The notes below the pieces were generated by a model that was not told the DNA's origin, did not search any database, and was given only the letters and a program-made list of their open reading frames with translations. Both the position numbers and the translations under genes were made by a program. A stretch of 47,229 nucleotides of DNA from Sphingomonas sp. Leaf407 (GTDB lineage Bacteria; Pseudomonadota; Alphaproteobacteria; Sphingomonadales; Sphingomonadaceae). This document shows positions 32,034-40,199 of the stretch, one piece after another. The stretch covers positions 1-47,229 of the forward strand of contig NZ_LMQO01000009.1 in NCBI RefSeq assembly GCF_001425385.1, given 5' to 3'. Positions within the stretch are counted from its first letter, which is position 1, and each line of letters opens with the position of its first letter.

Positions 32034-32792
32034 TTACTCGCCTTTCCGGTACGTTGGCGAGGTTGCGATGCTCGAAAGGTCCGTGGCGCTATCGATCGGC
32101 ACATCTGCCTCCTTTCGCTCGGAATAGCGATCAACAAGCTGCGTGGTGTGCGGGCGTAGAAGGACCGTGAAGCGCACCAGCTCCTCCATCACATCCACGA
32201 TCCGATCATAGTAGGCCGAAGGCTTCATTCGGTCGCTTTCGTCGAACTCCGCAAACGCCTTCGCGACGCTCGATTGGTTTGGGATCGTCACCATTCGCAT
32301 CCAACGGCCGAGGACGCGCAGGGTGTTCACGCTGTTGAACGACTGCGATCCGGCCGACACCTGCATGACGGCAAGCGTGCGGCCCTGCGTCGGGCGCATC
32401 CCACCCATCGACAGCGGCAGGTGATCGACTTGCAGCTTCATGATGCCGGTGATCTGGCCGTGGCGCTCGGGGCTGCACCACACATGCCCCTCCGACCACA
32501 TCGACAGTTCGCGTAGCTCGTGGACGGCCAGGTGATCGTCCCCCGTCACCTGATCGGGCAGCGGCAACGTCGAAGGATCGAAGATTCGCGTTTCGCAGCC
32601 GAAGAATTGCAGCAGGCGAGCGGCTTCCTCAACGCACAACCGCGAAAAGGACCGCTCCCGCAAAGAGCCGTAGAGCAACAGTATGCGCGGAGGTGGATCA
32701 CCAGCGCCCAGCCCAAGGGCAGGACGATCGAGCGCATAGCGCCGATCAAGGGCGGGTAGATGATCGGGGTCAGAGAGGGCGCGAAGCGGCAT
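32034..32792 (-). CDS. arsH: Organoarsenical oxidase ArsH
   Basis: The 252-residue NADPH-dependent flavoprotein has the flavodoxin-like signature RILLLYGSLRERSFSRLCVEEA at about residues 36-57. PERHGQITGIMKLQVDHLP follows near residue 110, with the GRTLAVMQVSAGSQSFN core. ArsH oxidises trivalent methyl- and aromatic arsenicals to less toxic forms. The ATG at 32792 overlaps the stop of ynfA (TGATG), and upstream in-frame starts would extend into ynfA. It is the last gene of the arsenic operon. Length is close to the roughly 230-250 residues of the family. Confidence 0.92.
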   Translation of the reverse strand: MPLRALSDPDHLPALDRRYALDRPALGLGAGDPPPRILLLYGSLRERSFSRLCVEEAARLLQFFGCETRIFDPSTLPLPDQVTGDDHLAVHELRELSMWSEGHVWCSPERHGQITGIMKLQVDHLPLSMGGMRPTQGRTLAVMQVSAGSQSFNSVNTLRVLGRWMRMVTIPNQSSVAKAFAEFDESDRMKPSAYYDRIVDVMEELVRFTVLLRPHTTQLVDRYSERKEADVPIDSATDLSSIATSPTYRKGE

Positions 32793-33115
32793 CAGGCGGT
32801 CCTTGGGCCAAGCAGAATGATACAGGTGCCGATCAGGCAGAGTGTCGCTCCACCAGCGTCCCAGCGGTCGGGCCTCACCCCTTCGACAGCCCACAGCCAG
32901 ATCAGCGATGCACAGATGTAGACGCCGCCATAGGCTGCATAGGCCCGCCCTGCTGCATCGCTGTCCACGCGTGTCAGCAGCCAGGCGAACAGCACAAGCG
33001 ATACCACGCCCGGAGCCAGCCACAGGGGCGATTTGCCCAGCCGCAACCATGCCCAAAAGGCAAAGCAGCCTGCGATTTCCGCGAGCGACGCGGCCAGATA
33101 TACGAGTGCCGTCAT
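32792..33115 (-). CDS. YnfA-family small membrane protein (UPF0060)
   Basis: The 107-residue protein has four membrane helices: LVYLAASLAEIAGCFAFWAW, LAPGVVSLVLFAWLLTRVD, AYAAYGGVYICASLIWLWAV and ATLCLIGTCIILLG. The end and the GRAYAAYGGVYI signature are typical of the YnfA/UPF0060 family, related to small multidrug resistance pumps. The ATG at 33115 overlaps arsB and the stop overlaps arsH. Its place inside an arsenic operon suggests a helper in export, but the family has no settled substrate. Confidence 0.88.
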   Translation of the reverse strand: MTALVYLAASLAEIAGCFAFWAWLRLGKSPLWLAPGVVSLVLFAWLLTRVDSDAAGRAYAAYGGVYICASLIWLWAVEGVRPDRWDAGGATLCLIGTCIILLGPRTA

Positions 33116-34398
33116 CCCATGCTGATCCTGATCGCGAGTGCCGCGAGCGTTACCAGCAGCACCGGAATCGTTAGCGTCGCGCCGACCTTGAAGTAATAGC
33201 CCCAGCCGATCCGAATGCCCTTTTGCCCGAGGACGTGCAGCCAGAGCAGCGTCGCGAGCGAGCCAATCGGTGTGATTTTCGGGCCAAGGTCGCACCCGAT
33301 CACGTTGGCGTAAATCATGGCTTCCTTGATCGCGCCCGTGGCGTGCGTCGCGTCGATCGACAGCGCACCCACCAGAACGGTCGGCATGTTGTTCATCACC
33401 GACGACAGCAGCGCGGCAATGATCCCGGTGCCGAACGCCGCACCCCAAACGCCGCCTTGCGCGGTGCGATCGAGCAGGCCGGCAAGATGGTCGGTCAGTC
33501 CGGCATTCCGCAGGCCATAGACGACCAGGTACATGCCGAGCGAGAAGATCACGACCTGCCACGGCGCGCCGGCCAGCACCTTGCGCGTCTGGATGACATG
33601 GCCGCGCGCGGCGATGACCAGCAAGAGCACGGCACCGGCAGCAGCGACGGCGCTGACCGGCACGCCGATAGGTTCGAGCAAGAAGAAGCCGGCGAGCAGC
33701 AGGGCGAGGACGACCCAGCCCGCCTTGAATGTGGCATGGTCACGGATCGCATCAGCGGGCGCGCGGAGCTGCGCCACATCGTAGCTGGCGGGTATGTCGC
33801 GCCGGAAGAACAGCAGCAGCACGACCAGCGTCGCGGCGATCGACGCCAGATCGACCGGCACCATCACCGAGGCATAATCGGCAAAGCCGATCCGGAAGAA
33901 GTCGGCCGACACGATGTTGACGAGGTTGGAGACGATCAGCGGCAGGCTTGCGGTATCGGCAATGAACCCCGCCGCCATGACGAACGCCAGCGTCGCCTTG
34001 TCCTTGTATCCCAGGGCCCTCAGCATCGCGATGACGATCGGCGTCAGGATCAGCGCGGCGCCGTCATTGGCGAACAGCGCCGACACCGCCGCCCCGAGCA
34101 GGACGATCAGCACGAACAGCCGACGACCATGCCCCCCGCCCCAGCGCGCAACGTGGAGCGCCGCCCATTCGAAGAACCCGGCTTCATCGAGCAACAGGCT
34201 GACGATGATGATCGCGACGAACGTCGCGGTCGCGTTCCAGACGATGCCCCACACCACCGGCACGTCAGAGAGCGAAACGACCCCGACGAGTAGCGCGACG
34301 GCCGCGCCGCCTAGCGCGCTCCAGCCGATGCCCAGGCCCTTGGGCTGCCAGATGACGAGCGCGATCGTGACGACGAAGATAGCGAACGCGAGCAGCAT
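33112..34398 (-). CDS. arsB: Arsenite efflux permease ArsB
   Basis: The 428-residue inner-membrane carrier of the ArsB family has twelve membrane segments, with MLLAFAIFVVTIALVIWQPKG at the start. Family blocks include FVAIIIVSLLLDEAGFFEW, FANDGAALILTPIVIAML and MNNMPTVLVGALSIDAT near residue 325. It expels arsenite (and antimonite) using the proton gradient. Length is that of E. coli ArsB (429). It overlaps arsC at one end and ynfA at the other. No arsA ATPase is present, so it acts as a secondary carrier. Confidence 0.95.
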   Translation of the reverse strand: MLLAFAIFVVTIALVIWQPKGLGIGWSALGGAAVALLVGVVSLSDVPVVWGIVWNATATFVAIIIVSLLLDEAGFFEWAALHVARWGGGHGRRLFVLIVLLGAAVSALFANDGAALILTPIVIAMLRALGYKDKATLAFVMAAGFIADTASLPLIVSNLVNIVSADFFRIGFADYASVMVPVDLASIAATLVVLLLFFRRDIPASYDVAQLRAPADAIRDHATFKAGWVVLALLLAGFFLLEPIGVPVSAVAAAGAVLLLVIAARGHVIQTRKVLAGAPWQVVIFSLGMYLVVYGLRNAGLTDHLAGLLDRTAQGGVWGAAFGTGIIAALLSSVMNNMPTVLVGALSIDATHATGAIKEAMIYANVIGCDLGPKITPIGSLATLLWLHVLGQKGIRIGWGYYFKVGATLTIPVLLVTLAALAIRISMG

Positions 34399-34826
34399 CA
34401 GGCGATGCGCTGGCCCGAAGCATCCACAACCTGTTCGCCGTCTTCCTTGGCAAACGCGCCCTGTTGGGCATCAGGCAGCAGATCGAGGACCGCTTCGGAC
34501 GGTCGGCACAGCTTCACGCCGAGCGGCGAGACGACCAGCGGCCGGTTAATGAGGACCGGATGCGCCATCATCGCGTCCACCAGCGTGTCGTCTGACAGCG
34601 CATCGTCACCAAGGCCCAGCTCCGCATAGGGCGTCCCCTTCTCGCGTAGCAGATCGCGGGGCGTGATCCCGGCGCGGTCGATCAGCTCGACCAGCAACGC
34701 GCGCGAGGGTGGGGTTTTCAGATATTCGATGACGTGCGGCTCGATGCCAGCATTGCGGATCATCGCCAGCGTGTTGCGCGACGTGCCGCACTCGGGGTTG
34801 TGATAGATCACGATATCGACGGCCAC
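34398..34826 (-). CDS. arsC: Glutaredoxin-type arsenate reductase ArsC
   Basis: The 142-residue enzyme reduces arsenate to arsenite, which ArsB then expels. The active Cys is in YHNPECGTSRNT (Cys13), and further signatures are EYLKTPPSR and the C-terminal RPLVVSPLGVKLCRPSEAV. The start is a GTG at 34826 with AAAGGA 7 bases upstream. A longer frame would overlap arsR. It depends on glutaredoxin and glutathione, as usual for this class. The gene starts 11 bp after the arsR stop and overlaps arsB by one base. Confidence 0.93.
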   Translation of the reverse strand: MAVDIVIYHNPECGTSRNTLAMIRNAGIEPHVIEYLKTPPSRALLVELIDRAGITPRDLLREKGTPYAELGLGDDALSDDTLVDAMMAHPVLINRPLVVSPLGVKLCRPSEAVLDLLPDAQQGAFAKEDGEQVVDASGQRIA

Positions 34827-34837
34827 GGGGCGTCCTT

Positions 34838-35170
34838 TCAGCAGCAGGGGGTGAGTTCGGCCAGGAGCGGCGCACACAGTTCAGGCGAGCCGGCACAGCA
34901 ATCCTTGACGAGGAACAGCGTTAGCGCGCGCAGCCCGTCTAGATCGGCACGGTAAATAATCGACCGGCTATGCCGTTCCGAGCGCACGATGCCGGCGCGC
35001 GCGAGAATGCCGAGGTGCGCGGACATGGTGTTCTGCGGCACGTCGAGCTGACGGGCAATTTCACCCGCCGCCATGCCGTCCGGTTCGTGGCGAACCAGCA
35101 GGCGAAACACGTCGAGGCGTGTGCCTTGCGCGAGCGCACCAAGCGCAATGATAGCCGAATCGTTATCCAT
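34838..35170 (-). CDS. arsR: ArsR-family arsenite-responsive repressor
   Basis: The 110-residue winged-helix repressor has LFRLLVR-type helices and the DNA-binding segment LDVPQNTMSAHLGILARAGIV (about residues 43-63). The C-terminal tail carries cysteines in VKDCCAGSPELC and PCC, which would form the arsenite site of the alphaproteobacterial ArsR type (C-terminal vicinal Cys) instead of the ELCVC helix site of E. coli. It is first in the operon and would bind the AT-rich region 35171-35200, releasing when arsenite binds. In-frame alternatives upstream lack a ribosome site. Confidence 0.9.
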   Translation of the reverse strand: MDNDSAIIALGALAQGTRLDVFRLLVRHEPDGMAAGEIARQLDVPQNTMSAHLGILARAGIVRSERHSRSIIYRADLDGLRALTLFLVKDCCAGSPELCAPLLAELTPCC

Positions 35171-35188
35171 GCATCCGGCATAGCGGAT

Positions 35189-35347
35189 ATGTTAAGTTAT
35201 GAAAGCTCTCACGATCTTCAAACCACTATCGATTCCGACAACGCCCTGCACCGACATGAAAGCGGCAGGCGTAAAGACCATGCCGGCCACGACATGTCGG
35301 GCATGAAAAGTAAATGGGAGGGAGGCGTCCGCGCCTCCCTCTTTTAA
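35189..35347 (+). pseudogene. Possible remnant of a His/Met copper-binding gene
   Basis: The frame MLSYESSHDLQTT... ends in HESGRRKDHAGHDMSGMKSK and runs into a terminator hairpin with its stop in the T-tract. The DHAGHDMSGMK wording is that of periplasmic copper proteins, but no signal peptide or ribosome site precedes it and the frame ends inside the hairpin. It is probably the 3' scrap of a lost gene rather than a working one. Confidence 0.25.
35318..35345 (+). terminator. Rho-independent terminator at the end of DUF411
   Basis: Arms gagggaggcg (35318-35327) and cgcctccctc (35332-35341) with a 4-base loop are followed by TTTT on the plus strand. The hairpin also stands directly behind the DUF411 stop codon on the minus strand, so it may serve both directions. 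Confidence 0.7.
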
Positions 35348-35787
35348 TGGCGGGCGAACACCTTGCGTCCGGTTGGTCCGAACGCGATCACCTCATAGGG
35401 CTGTGCGTTCATGCCCGGCATTTCCATGCCAGGTGATCCCACCGGCATACCCGGCACGGCAAGCCCGTTTACGCCTTTGGGATGCTGGGCAAGCACCCGT
35501 TTCATGTCGGCAATCGGTACATGGCCCTCAAATGCCATACCGTCGACTACCGCGGTGTGACATGAACTGAGGTCGGCGGGGACACCCATCTTGCGCTGAA
35601 GCACATCGCGGTGAGCGTCATCGATGATCTGCACGTTGCGCCCGAACTGCTGACGGACCTGCTTGGCCCACTGCTCGCAACAGCCGCACCCTGGATCGCG
35701 GTGCATGGCAATGCTGTTCGCCGCTAAGGCCACAGCCGGGGTCATCATCGCTGCGGCGACGATCGCACTCCGGATCGTAAACTTCAT
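35344..35787 (-). CDS. Secreted DUF411 metal-binding protein
   Basis: The 147-residue protein has a signal peptide (MKFTIRSAIVAAAMMTPAVALA) and a DUF411 core. The core reads MHRDPGCGCCEQWAKQVRQQ (about residues 28-47), SSCHTAVVDG and FEGHVPIADMKRVL. A Met-rich stretch (VPGMPVGSPGMEMPGM) precedes the C terminus. DUF411 proteins (CopG-like) sit in copper and silver clusters and are thought to bind the metal with the Cys motif. It is the last gene of the minus-strand copper series. Confidence 0.88.
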   Translation of the reverse strand: MKFTIRSAIVAAAMMTPAVALAANSIAMHRDPGCGCCEQWAKQVRQQFGRNVQIIDDAHRDVLQRKMGVPADLSSCHTAVVDGMAFEGHVPIADMKRVLAQHPKGVNGLAVPGMPVGSPGMEMPGMNAQPYEVIAFGPTGRKVFARH

Positions 35788-35805
35788 TGCTAAACTCCTT
35801 TGGTG

Positions 35806-35828
35806 AAGCCCCGCCCGGGGGCGGGGTT
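35806..35828. other. GC-rich hairpin between DUF305 and DUF411
   Basis: ccccgccc (35809-35816) and gggcgggg (35819-35826) form a tight hairpin in the 54-bp gap. There is no T-tract, so it is more likely an mRNA processing or attenuation stem than a terminator. Confidence 0.45.
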
Positions 35829-35841
35829 CCTGCCAGCGGCC

Positions 35842-36231
35842 TTATTGGGCGCGCTTGCCATGCGACTTGAGCCAGCCCTGAAGCTCGGCGATGTCCTTTT
35901 CCTGCTTCGTAATGGTCATCTGCGCCATCCGCTTCGTGTCGGCATCCTTCGCGTCCCGAAGCGCCACGCGCGACATGGTAACGGCTCCACGATGATGTTC
36001 GATCATCTTGCGGGTCCACATCTCCGATGCGTCTCCCTGCTTCGCGGCCATCATCTTCTGATGCATGTCCATCTCGGATGCGGCGTAAGGATTGCCCGGA
36101 TCATTCATCATCTTGGAATGATCCATTCCCTGCATCTGGCTATGATCCATGCCCGCCATGCTGCTCTGTGCGGCAAGCGGACTGGCGGCGAGCGCTGCGG
36201 CTAACATGCCGATCGTGGTAATGGTCTTCAT
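35842..36231 (-). CDS. Secreted DUF305 copper-binding protein
   Basis: The 129-residue protein has a signal peptide (MKTITTIGMLAAALAASPLAA). A Met/His tract (SMAGMDHSQMQGMDHSKMM) leads into the DUF305 helices with MIEHHRGAVTMSRVALRDAK. CopM-like proteins bind Cu(I) in the periplasm through the Met/His residues. It is shorter than the DUF305 protein at 4689-5069 and has a different N-terminal tract, so the two are not recent copies. It lies 36 bp after the PepSY gene in the copper series. Confidence 0.88.
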   Translation of the reverse strand: MKTITTIGMLAAALAASPLAAQSSMAGMDHSQMQGMDHSKMMNDPGNPYAASEMDMHQKMMAAKQGDASEMWTRKMIEHHRGAVTMSRVALRDAKDADTKRMAQMTITKQEKDIAELQGWLKSHGKRAQ

Positions 36232-36267
36232 AGTCGTTCTCCCGAGGTATCCCCCACCTAGAGAGAG

Positions 36268-37014
36268 TTACGCGGCAACGTCGTGCACCCCTTGGACTTT
36301 TCTTTGCCTGCGGCGCGGCCAGCGCATGTAGAGCAGCACCACGCCTGCCACCGCAAGGGCTAGCCCCCCAGCTGCAAATGCCATCATCCAAGGGGTGTTG
36401 AAGTTCTCATGGTTTTTCCAGTCCATGATGTGGAGGCCCCAGAAAAAATCATAGAGCCGCCACGTACCCGTTCGGACACCGACAATCCTACCGTTCTCCG
36501 GTGACACGAACACGCGCGTCGTCTCGGCGTCCTCGAACTCCACACGCCAGACCGGCAGTTTGCCACGAAACTCCGTGCTCGCTGTTCGAGCAAACATGAC
36601 GGACGCAACAGGGACACCGGGGCCGCGATATGCCGCGCGTGCAACTCGTAGCGCAAAGGGCGCATCGATACGCTGCATCGGCAAACCGGTCCGGGCGTCG
36701 TGCATCCGGACCGTGCCGTTAGCCATCGTCAACTCGGCGACGGGTTGTCCGAACAAGGTCGTGTAGCGCAGTTCGCGCACCGGGCCGGGGGCAGCGCCCA
36801 ACACCGATGCCGGGGAAGCAAACTCCTGAGCCGGATCGATCGTCGCCGTGTTCTCGCGTGCAACGAGGTGTTCTCCTCGTACCCGCTCGATCGGCAGGAT
36901 GCTCATCAACAAGCCGCTGGAGAACCAGAGCAGTAGCTGCACCCCGATAATCAGTGCCAGCCAGCGATGAAGCTTGCTGGCACCGACATGAAGGCGGAGC
37001 CTGCCGCTCCTCAG
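36268..37014 (-). CDS. PepSY-domain membrane protein
   Basis: The protein is about 248 residues if read from near the copB stop. The first in-frame conventional start, GTG at 36942 (MQLLLWFSSGLLMS), would cut off the first part of a membrane helix, since the frame upstream reads RLRLHVGASKLHRWLALIIGV, the usual PepSY lead. A non-ATG start such as CTG at 37014 is therefore likely. The middle holds PepSY repeats (VRELRYTTLFGQPVAELTM), and a second helix lies near the end (WMMAFAAGGLALAVAGVVLLYM). It may be an electron-transfer or metal-reducing partner in copper handling. The function is not established. Confidence 0.72.
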   Translation of the reverse strand: MRSGRLRLHVGASKLHRWLALIIGVQLLLWFSSGLLMSILPIERVRGEHLVARENTATIDPAQEFASPASVLGAAPGPVRELRYTTLFGQPVAELTMANGTVRMHDARTGLPMQRIDAPFALRVARAAYRGPGVPVASVMFARTASTEFRGKLPVWRVEFEDAETTRVFVSPENGRIVGVRTGTWRLYDFFWGLHIMDWKNHENFNTPWMMAFAAGGLALAVAGVVLLYMRWPRRRQRKVQGVHDVAA

Positions 37015-38222
37015 AACCAGGTCCTCACGCCGGCAACGAAGCTGAAGCCGCCCGTGTCATCACCGCGTGCTCTCGTGAAGCGTGCCGTGTCGCCGAATTG
37101 CCTTTCCCACGACACGCCGATGTAGGGCGCAAACTCACGCGACTTTTCGTAGCGCAGCCTGAGCCCGAGTTCGAGGTCCGTAAGCCCCGATCCGATGCCG
37201 TCCTGGCGCACGTCTTGGGCTGCAAAGTTGGCTTCCACGCGAGGCTGAAGGACGAAGAATTGTGTCACTCGCTCGTCGTACCATGCCTCGGCTCGGCCAA
37301 GCACGTCGCCCTTGTCAGAAAGGAACAGTGCCCCCTCGACGTCGAACCAATAGGGCGCAAGCCCCTCGATCCCGACCGTCGCGTAGGTGCGAGAAGGGTT
37401 CGGCTTGAAGTCGTAGCGGACGCCCGCCTGAAGGTTCCAATAGGGATCGAGCGCACGGCTGTAGAGCGCCTGCACCTCGGCCGCTTCGAGCGGTTTGCCA
37501 AATGTGCCCTCGCCTTCGCTCTTCAGGGTGAGACGGTTGATGTCTCCCCCGATCCAAGCCTCGCCATCCCATCGATAGCCGTCCCCGCCTTTGCGCGCCT
37601 GATACTCGGCAAGGTTGAAGAGCACTTGGTAGTAGGTCATTCCGCCATGCTCGCGGCGCAGGTCGCGGTTGGCATCGCTCATGGCTGCCTCGCCGTAATA
37701 GCGAGACGCTGCCAGCACCGGAGATGGTGCAGGCGCGGGCGCATTGCCCGGCTTCAGGTCTGTACCGACAGGCACGGTCGCCATTCCCGGCATTGAAGAC
37801 ATGTCATGCTGCGTTGGCTGGCCGGGTGCCATATCCATGCCGGGCATCGCCGACATATCATGGCCGGTGTGCTCGCCTGTTGCGGTAGCCGGAGCAGGGT
37901 TCATGCCTGACATTTGGGACATGTCGTGGCCGGCGTGCGGATCGGCCGCGTTCGCACCGCTCATGTCCATGCCGGGCATCGTGTGTTCGGCATGTGGATC
38001 GGCTGCAGGCTTGGAGGGACGCTTTGCCGGGACCTTCCTAGTCGCTGCCTTCTTGGCAGGGGCCCGCTTTGTGGCCGGTCTCGATCTAGCGGTCGGTTTT
38101 TTCGCCGGCATTTTCATGCCCGGCATGCTCATGCCCGGCATCATTGAATGGTCCATCGTCTGCGCCGTGGCAGGTGCCGTGGCGACCAGCGCGCCGATCC
38201 CGGCGAGAAGCAGCGCCTTCAT
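37011..38222 (-). CDS. copB: Copper resistance protein CopB (outer membrane)
   Basis: The 403-residue protein has a signal peptide (MKALLLAGIGALVATAPATA). A low-complexity linker of Lys/Pro/Ala (residues about 35-70) is followed by repeats of the AGHDMSQMSGMNP and GHDMSAMPGMDM type, at least five Met/His copper-binding units. The C-terminal half is a beta barrel (RYYGEAAMSDANRDLRREHGG, VRTWF end), matching CopB/PcoB outer-membrane proteins. It binds or moves copper across the outer membrane. The start at 38222 overlaps copA (ATGA). Upstream frame is non-coding sequence of copA. Confidence 0.9.
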   Translation of the reverse strand: MKALLLAGIGALVATAPATAQTMDHSMMPGMSMPGMKMPAKKPTARSRPATKRAPAKKAATRKVPAKRPSKPAADPHAEHTMPGMDMSGANAADPHAGHDMSQMSGMNPAPATATGEHTGHDMSAMPGMDMAPGQPTQHDMSSMPGMATVPVGTDLKPGNAPAPAPSPVLAASRYYGEAAMSDANRDLRREHGGMTYYQVLFNLAEYQARKGGDGYRWDGEAWIGGDINRLTLKSEGEGTFGKPLEAAEVQALYSRALDPYWNLQAGVRYDFKPNPSRTYATVGIEGLAPYWFDVEGALFLSDKGDVLGRAEAWYDERVTQFFVLQPRVEANFAAQDVRQDGIGSGLTDLELGLRLRYEKSREFAPYIGVSWERQFGDTARFTRARGDDTGGFSFVAGVRTWF

Positions 38223-40156
38223 GCCGCCTCTCCCTTCGCCGAACGGACCTGGACGACCTGCATCATGCCCGCGTGCATGTGGTAGAGCATGTGGCAGTGG
38301 AATGCCCAATCGCCCTCGTTGGCGGTCACGTCCCAACTGACCTTGCCCCCCGGTTGGACCATGACGGTATGCTTTCTCGGGCTGTACGCGCCGTGCCCCG
38401 TCACCAATTCGAAGAAGTGGCCGTGCAAGTGGATCGGGTGGCCCATCATCGTGTCGTTGACCAGCGTGACGCGGACGCGCTCGCCAGCAAGAAATGGGAT
38501 CGGTGCCTTCACCTCGGACAGCTTTTCACCGTCGAGCGCCCACATGTAGCGTTCCATGTTGCCGGTAAGGTGGATCTGCACCTCGCGCGACGGCGCGCGC
38601 ACATCGGGATTGCGATCGACCGCGACCAGATCGCGGTAATTCAGCACACGATGCCCGACATTCTCCAGACCCTGACCGGGGTCGCCGGTACGATCCATCG
38701 GCATCGGCGAGATGGTCTGGACACCCGGCCCCTTCTTCACGCCCGGCGCTTTCGAAAAGTCGCGCATGTTCATGTCCATGCCCGCCATGCCGCCCATTGC
38801 CATACCACCTGCGGCGTCGGGCGCACCTGCCATGCCTGGCATCGTAGCACCCGACTGCATCGCGCCGTGATCCATCCCGGCCATTCCGCCCGCGCCGGCA
38901 CCGGCAGCACCGTGGTCCATCTGCGCGTGGTCCATCGCAGCGGCGGGCTTTTCAGCCGTGGCCATTGATCCGTGATCCATTCCAGGCATGCCACTATGGT
39001 CCATGCCCTGCATCGAACCGCCGCCCGACATATCCATGTTCATGTCCATCCCCATGTCCTTCATGGTGGCGACAGGGCGCTTGCGAAGTGGAGGGACTTC
39101 AGCGGCCATGCCTTCGCGGGGGCTTAGCGTTGCGCGCGCCATGCCGGACCTGTCCACGCTCTCACCGACCAGCGTGTAGGCGCGCTCGTCCGATGGAGTG
39201 ACGATCACGTCGTAGGTCTCGGCCACGCCGATCTGGAACTCGTCGACCTCAACGGGACGGACGTTGAGGCCGTCCGCCTGGACAACGCTCAGCTTCAACC
39301 CCGGAATCCGGACGTTGAAGGTCGTCATCGCGGACGCATTGATGACACGCAGCCGCACCCGCTCGCCCGGCCTGAACAGCCCCGTCCAATTGTCCTGCGG
39401 CCCATGCCCGTTGACGAGATAGGTGTAGTTTGAACCCGTCACGTCGGCGACGTCGGTCGGGTCCATCCGCATCTTGCCCCAATCGAGGCGATCCTTGAGC
39501 GGCTGGTCCTCGCCCTTGAGCAGGCCGGCGAGCGTCTGCTGCTGCCGGTTGAAATAGCCCGACTGCTTCTTGAGCTTCATGAAGATGCGATGCGGGTGGA
39601 GCTGGCTGTGGTCGGACAGCACGATAACGTGCTCGCGATCCGACTGGATCGGGTCAACGCCCTTGGGGTCGATCACGATGGGGCCGTAGAGCCCCATCTG
39701 CTCCTGCAACCCGGAATGGCTGTGATACCAATAGGTGCCGGCCTGCACGATCGGGAACTCGTAGGTGAAGGTCGTGCGCTTATCGATGCCGGGGAAGGCA
39801 ACGCCCGGCACGCCGTCCATCTGGAACGGCACGATCAGGCCGTGCCAGTGCAACGAGGTCTGCTCATCAAGACCGTTCTCGACATGCAGCCGCACGGTCT
39901 GACCTTCCCGCAGCCGGATCAGCGGTGCGGGCACAGTGCCGTTAATGCCGATGGCGTGGCTCTGCCGTCCGTCGATCATCATCATCTGGTGCGCGACCCG
40001 GAGCCGGATTTCATCACCCGATACAGTAGGCAGCGGCTTCACAATACCAGCGGAAACAGGCTGCGCCCATGCCGGCATATATGCCGACAGCGCAACACCG
40101 CCTCCTGCAAGAGTGGCACCGCGCAGCAATTGGCGGCGGTCTAGAACGCGCGACAT
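38219..40156 (-). CDS. copA: Multicopper oxidase CopA
   Basis: The 645-residue periplasmic copper oxidase has a twin-arginine signal (DRRQLLRGATLAGGGVALSA). All four copper-ligand motifs are present: HWHGLIVPFQ, YWYHSHSGLQEQ, HPIHLHGHFFEL and HCHMLYHMHAGMM. A long Met/His-rich insert (about residues 370-470, with MNMDMSGGGSMQGMDHSGMPG-type repeats) likely binds extra Cu(I). It oxidises Cu(I) to the less toxic Cu(II). It is about 50 residues longer than PcoA, mostly in the insert. It follows cnrH by 43 bp with AAGGAG before the ATG, and copB overlaps its stop. Confidence 0.95.
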   Translation of the reverse strand: MSRVLDRRQLLRGATLAGGGVALSAYMPAWAQPVSAGIVKPLPTVSGDEIRLRVAHQMMMIDGRQSHAIGINGTVPAPLIRLREGQTVRLHVENGLDEQTSLHWHGLIVPFQMDGVPGVAFPGIDKRTTFTYEFPIVQAGTYWYHSHSGLQEQMGLYGPIVIDPKGVDPIQSDREHVIVLSDHSQLHPHRIFMKLKKQSGYFNRQQQTLAGLLKGEDQPLKDRLDWGKMRMDPTDVADVTGSNYTYLVNGHGPQDNWTGLFRPGERVRLRVINASAMTTFNVRIPGLKLSVVQADGLNVRPVEVDEFQIGVAETYDVIVTPSDERAYTLVGESVDRSGMARATLSPREGMAAEVPPLRKRPVATMKDMGMDMNMDMSGGGSMQGMDHSGMPGMDHGSMATAEKPAAAMDHAQMDHGAAGAGAGGMAGMDHGAMQSGATMPGMAGAPDAAGGMAMGGMAGMDMNMRDFSKAPGVKKGPGVQTISPMPMDRTGDPGQGLENVGHRVLNYRDLVAVDRNPDVRAPSREVQIHLTGNMERYMWALDGEKLSEVKAPIPFLAGERVRVTLVNDTMMGHPIHLHGHFFELVTGHGAYSPRKHTVMVQPGGKVSWDVTANEGDWAFHCHMLYHMHAGMMQVVQVRSAKGEAA

Positions 40157-40199
40157 GGTAGCTCCTTGGGATTGAGCCGCTGCCGGCCCGTCTCACCTC

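Noticed and set aside
33223..34293. 356-codon plus-strand frame opposite arsB
   Set aside because: Antisense of a clear ArsB gene, low-complexity charged translation, no ribosome site.
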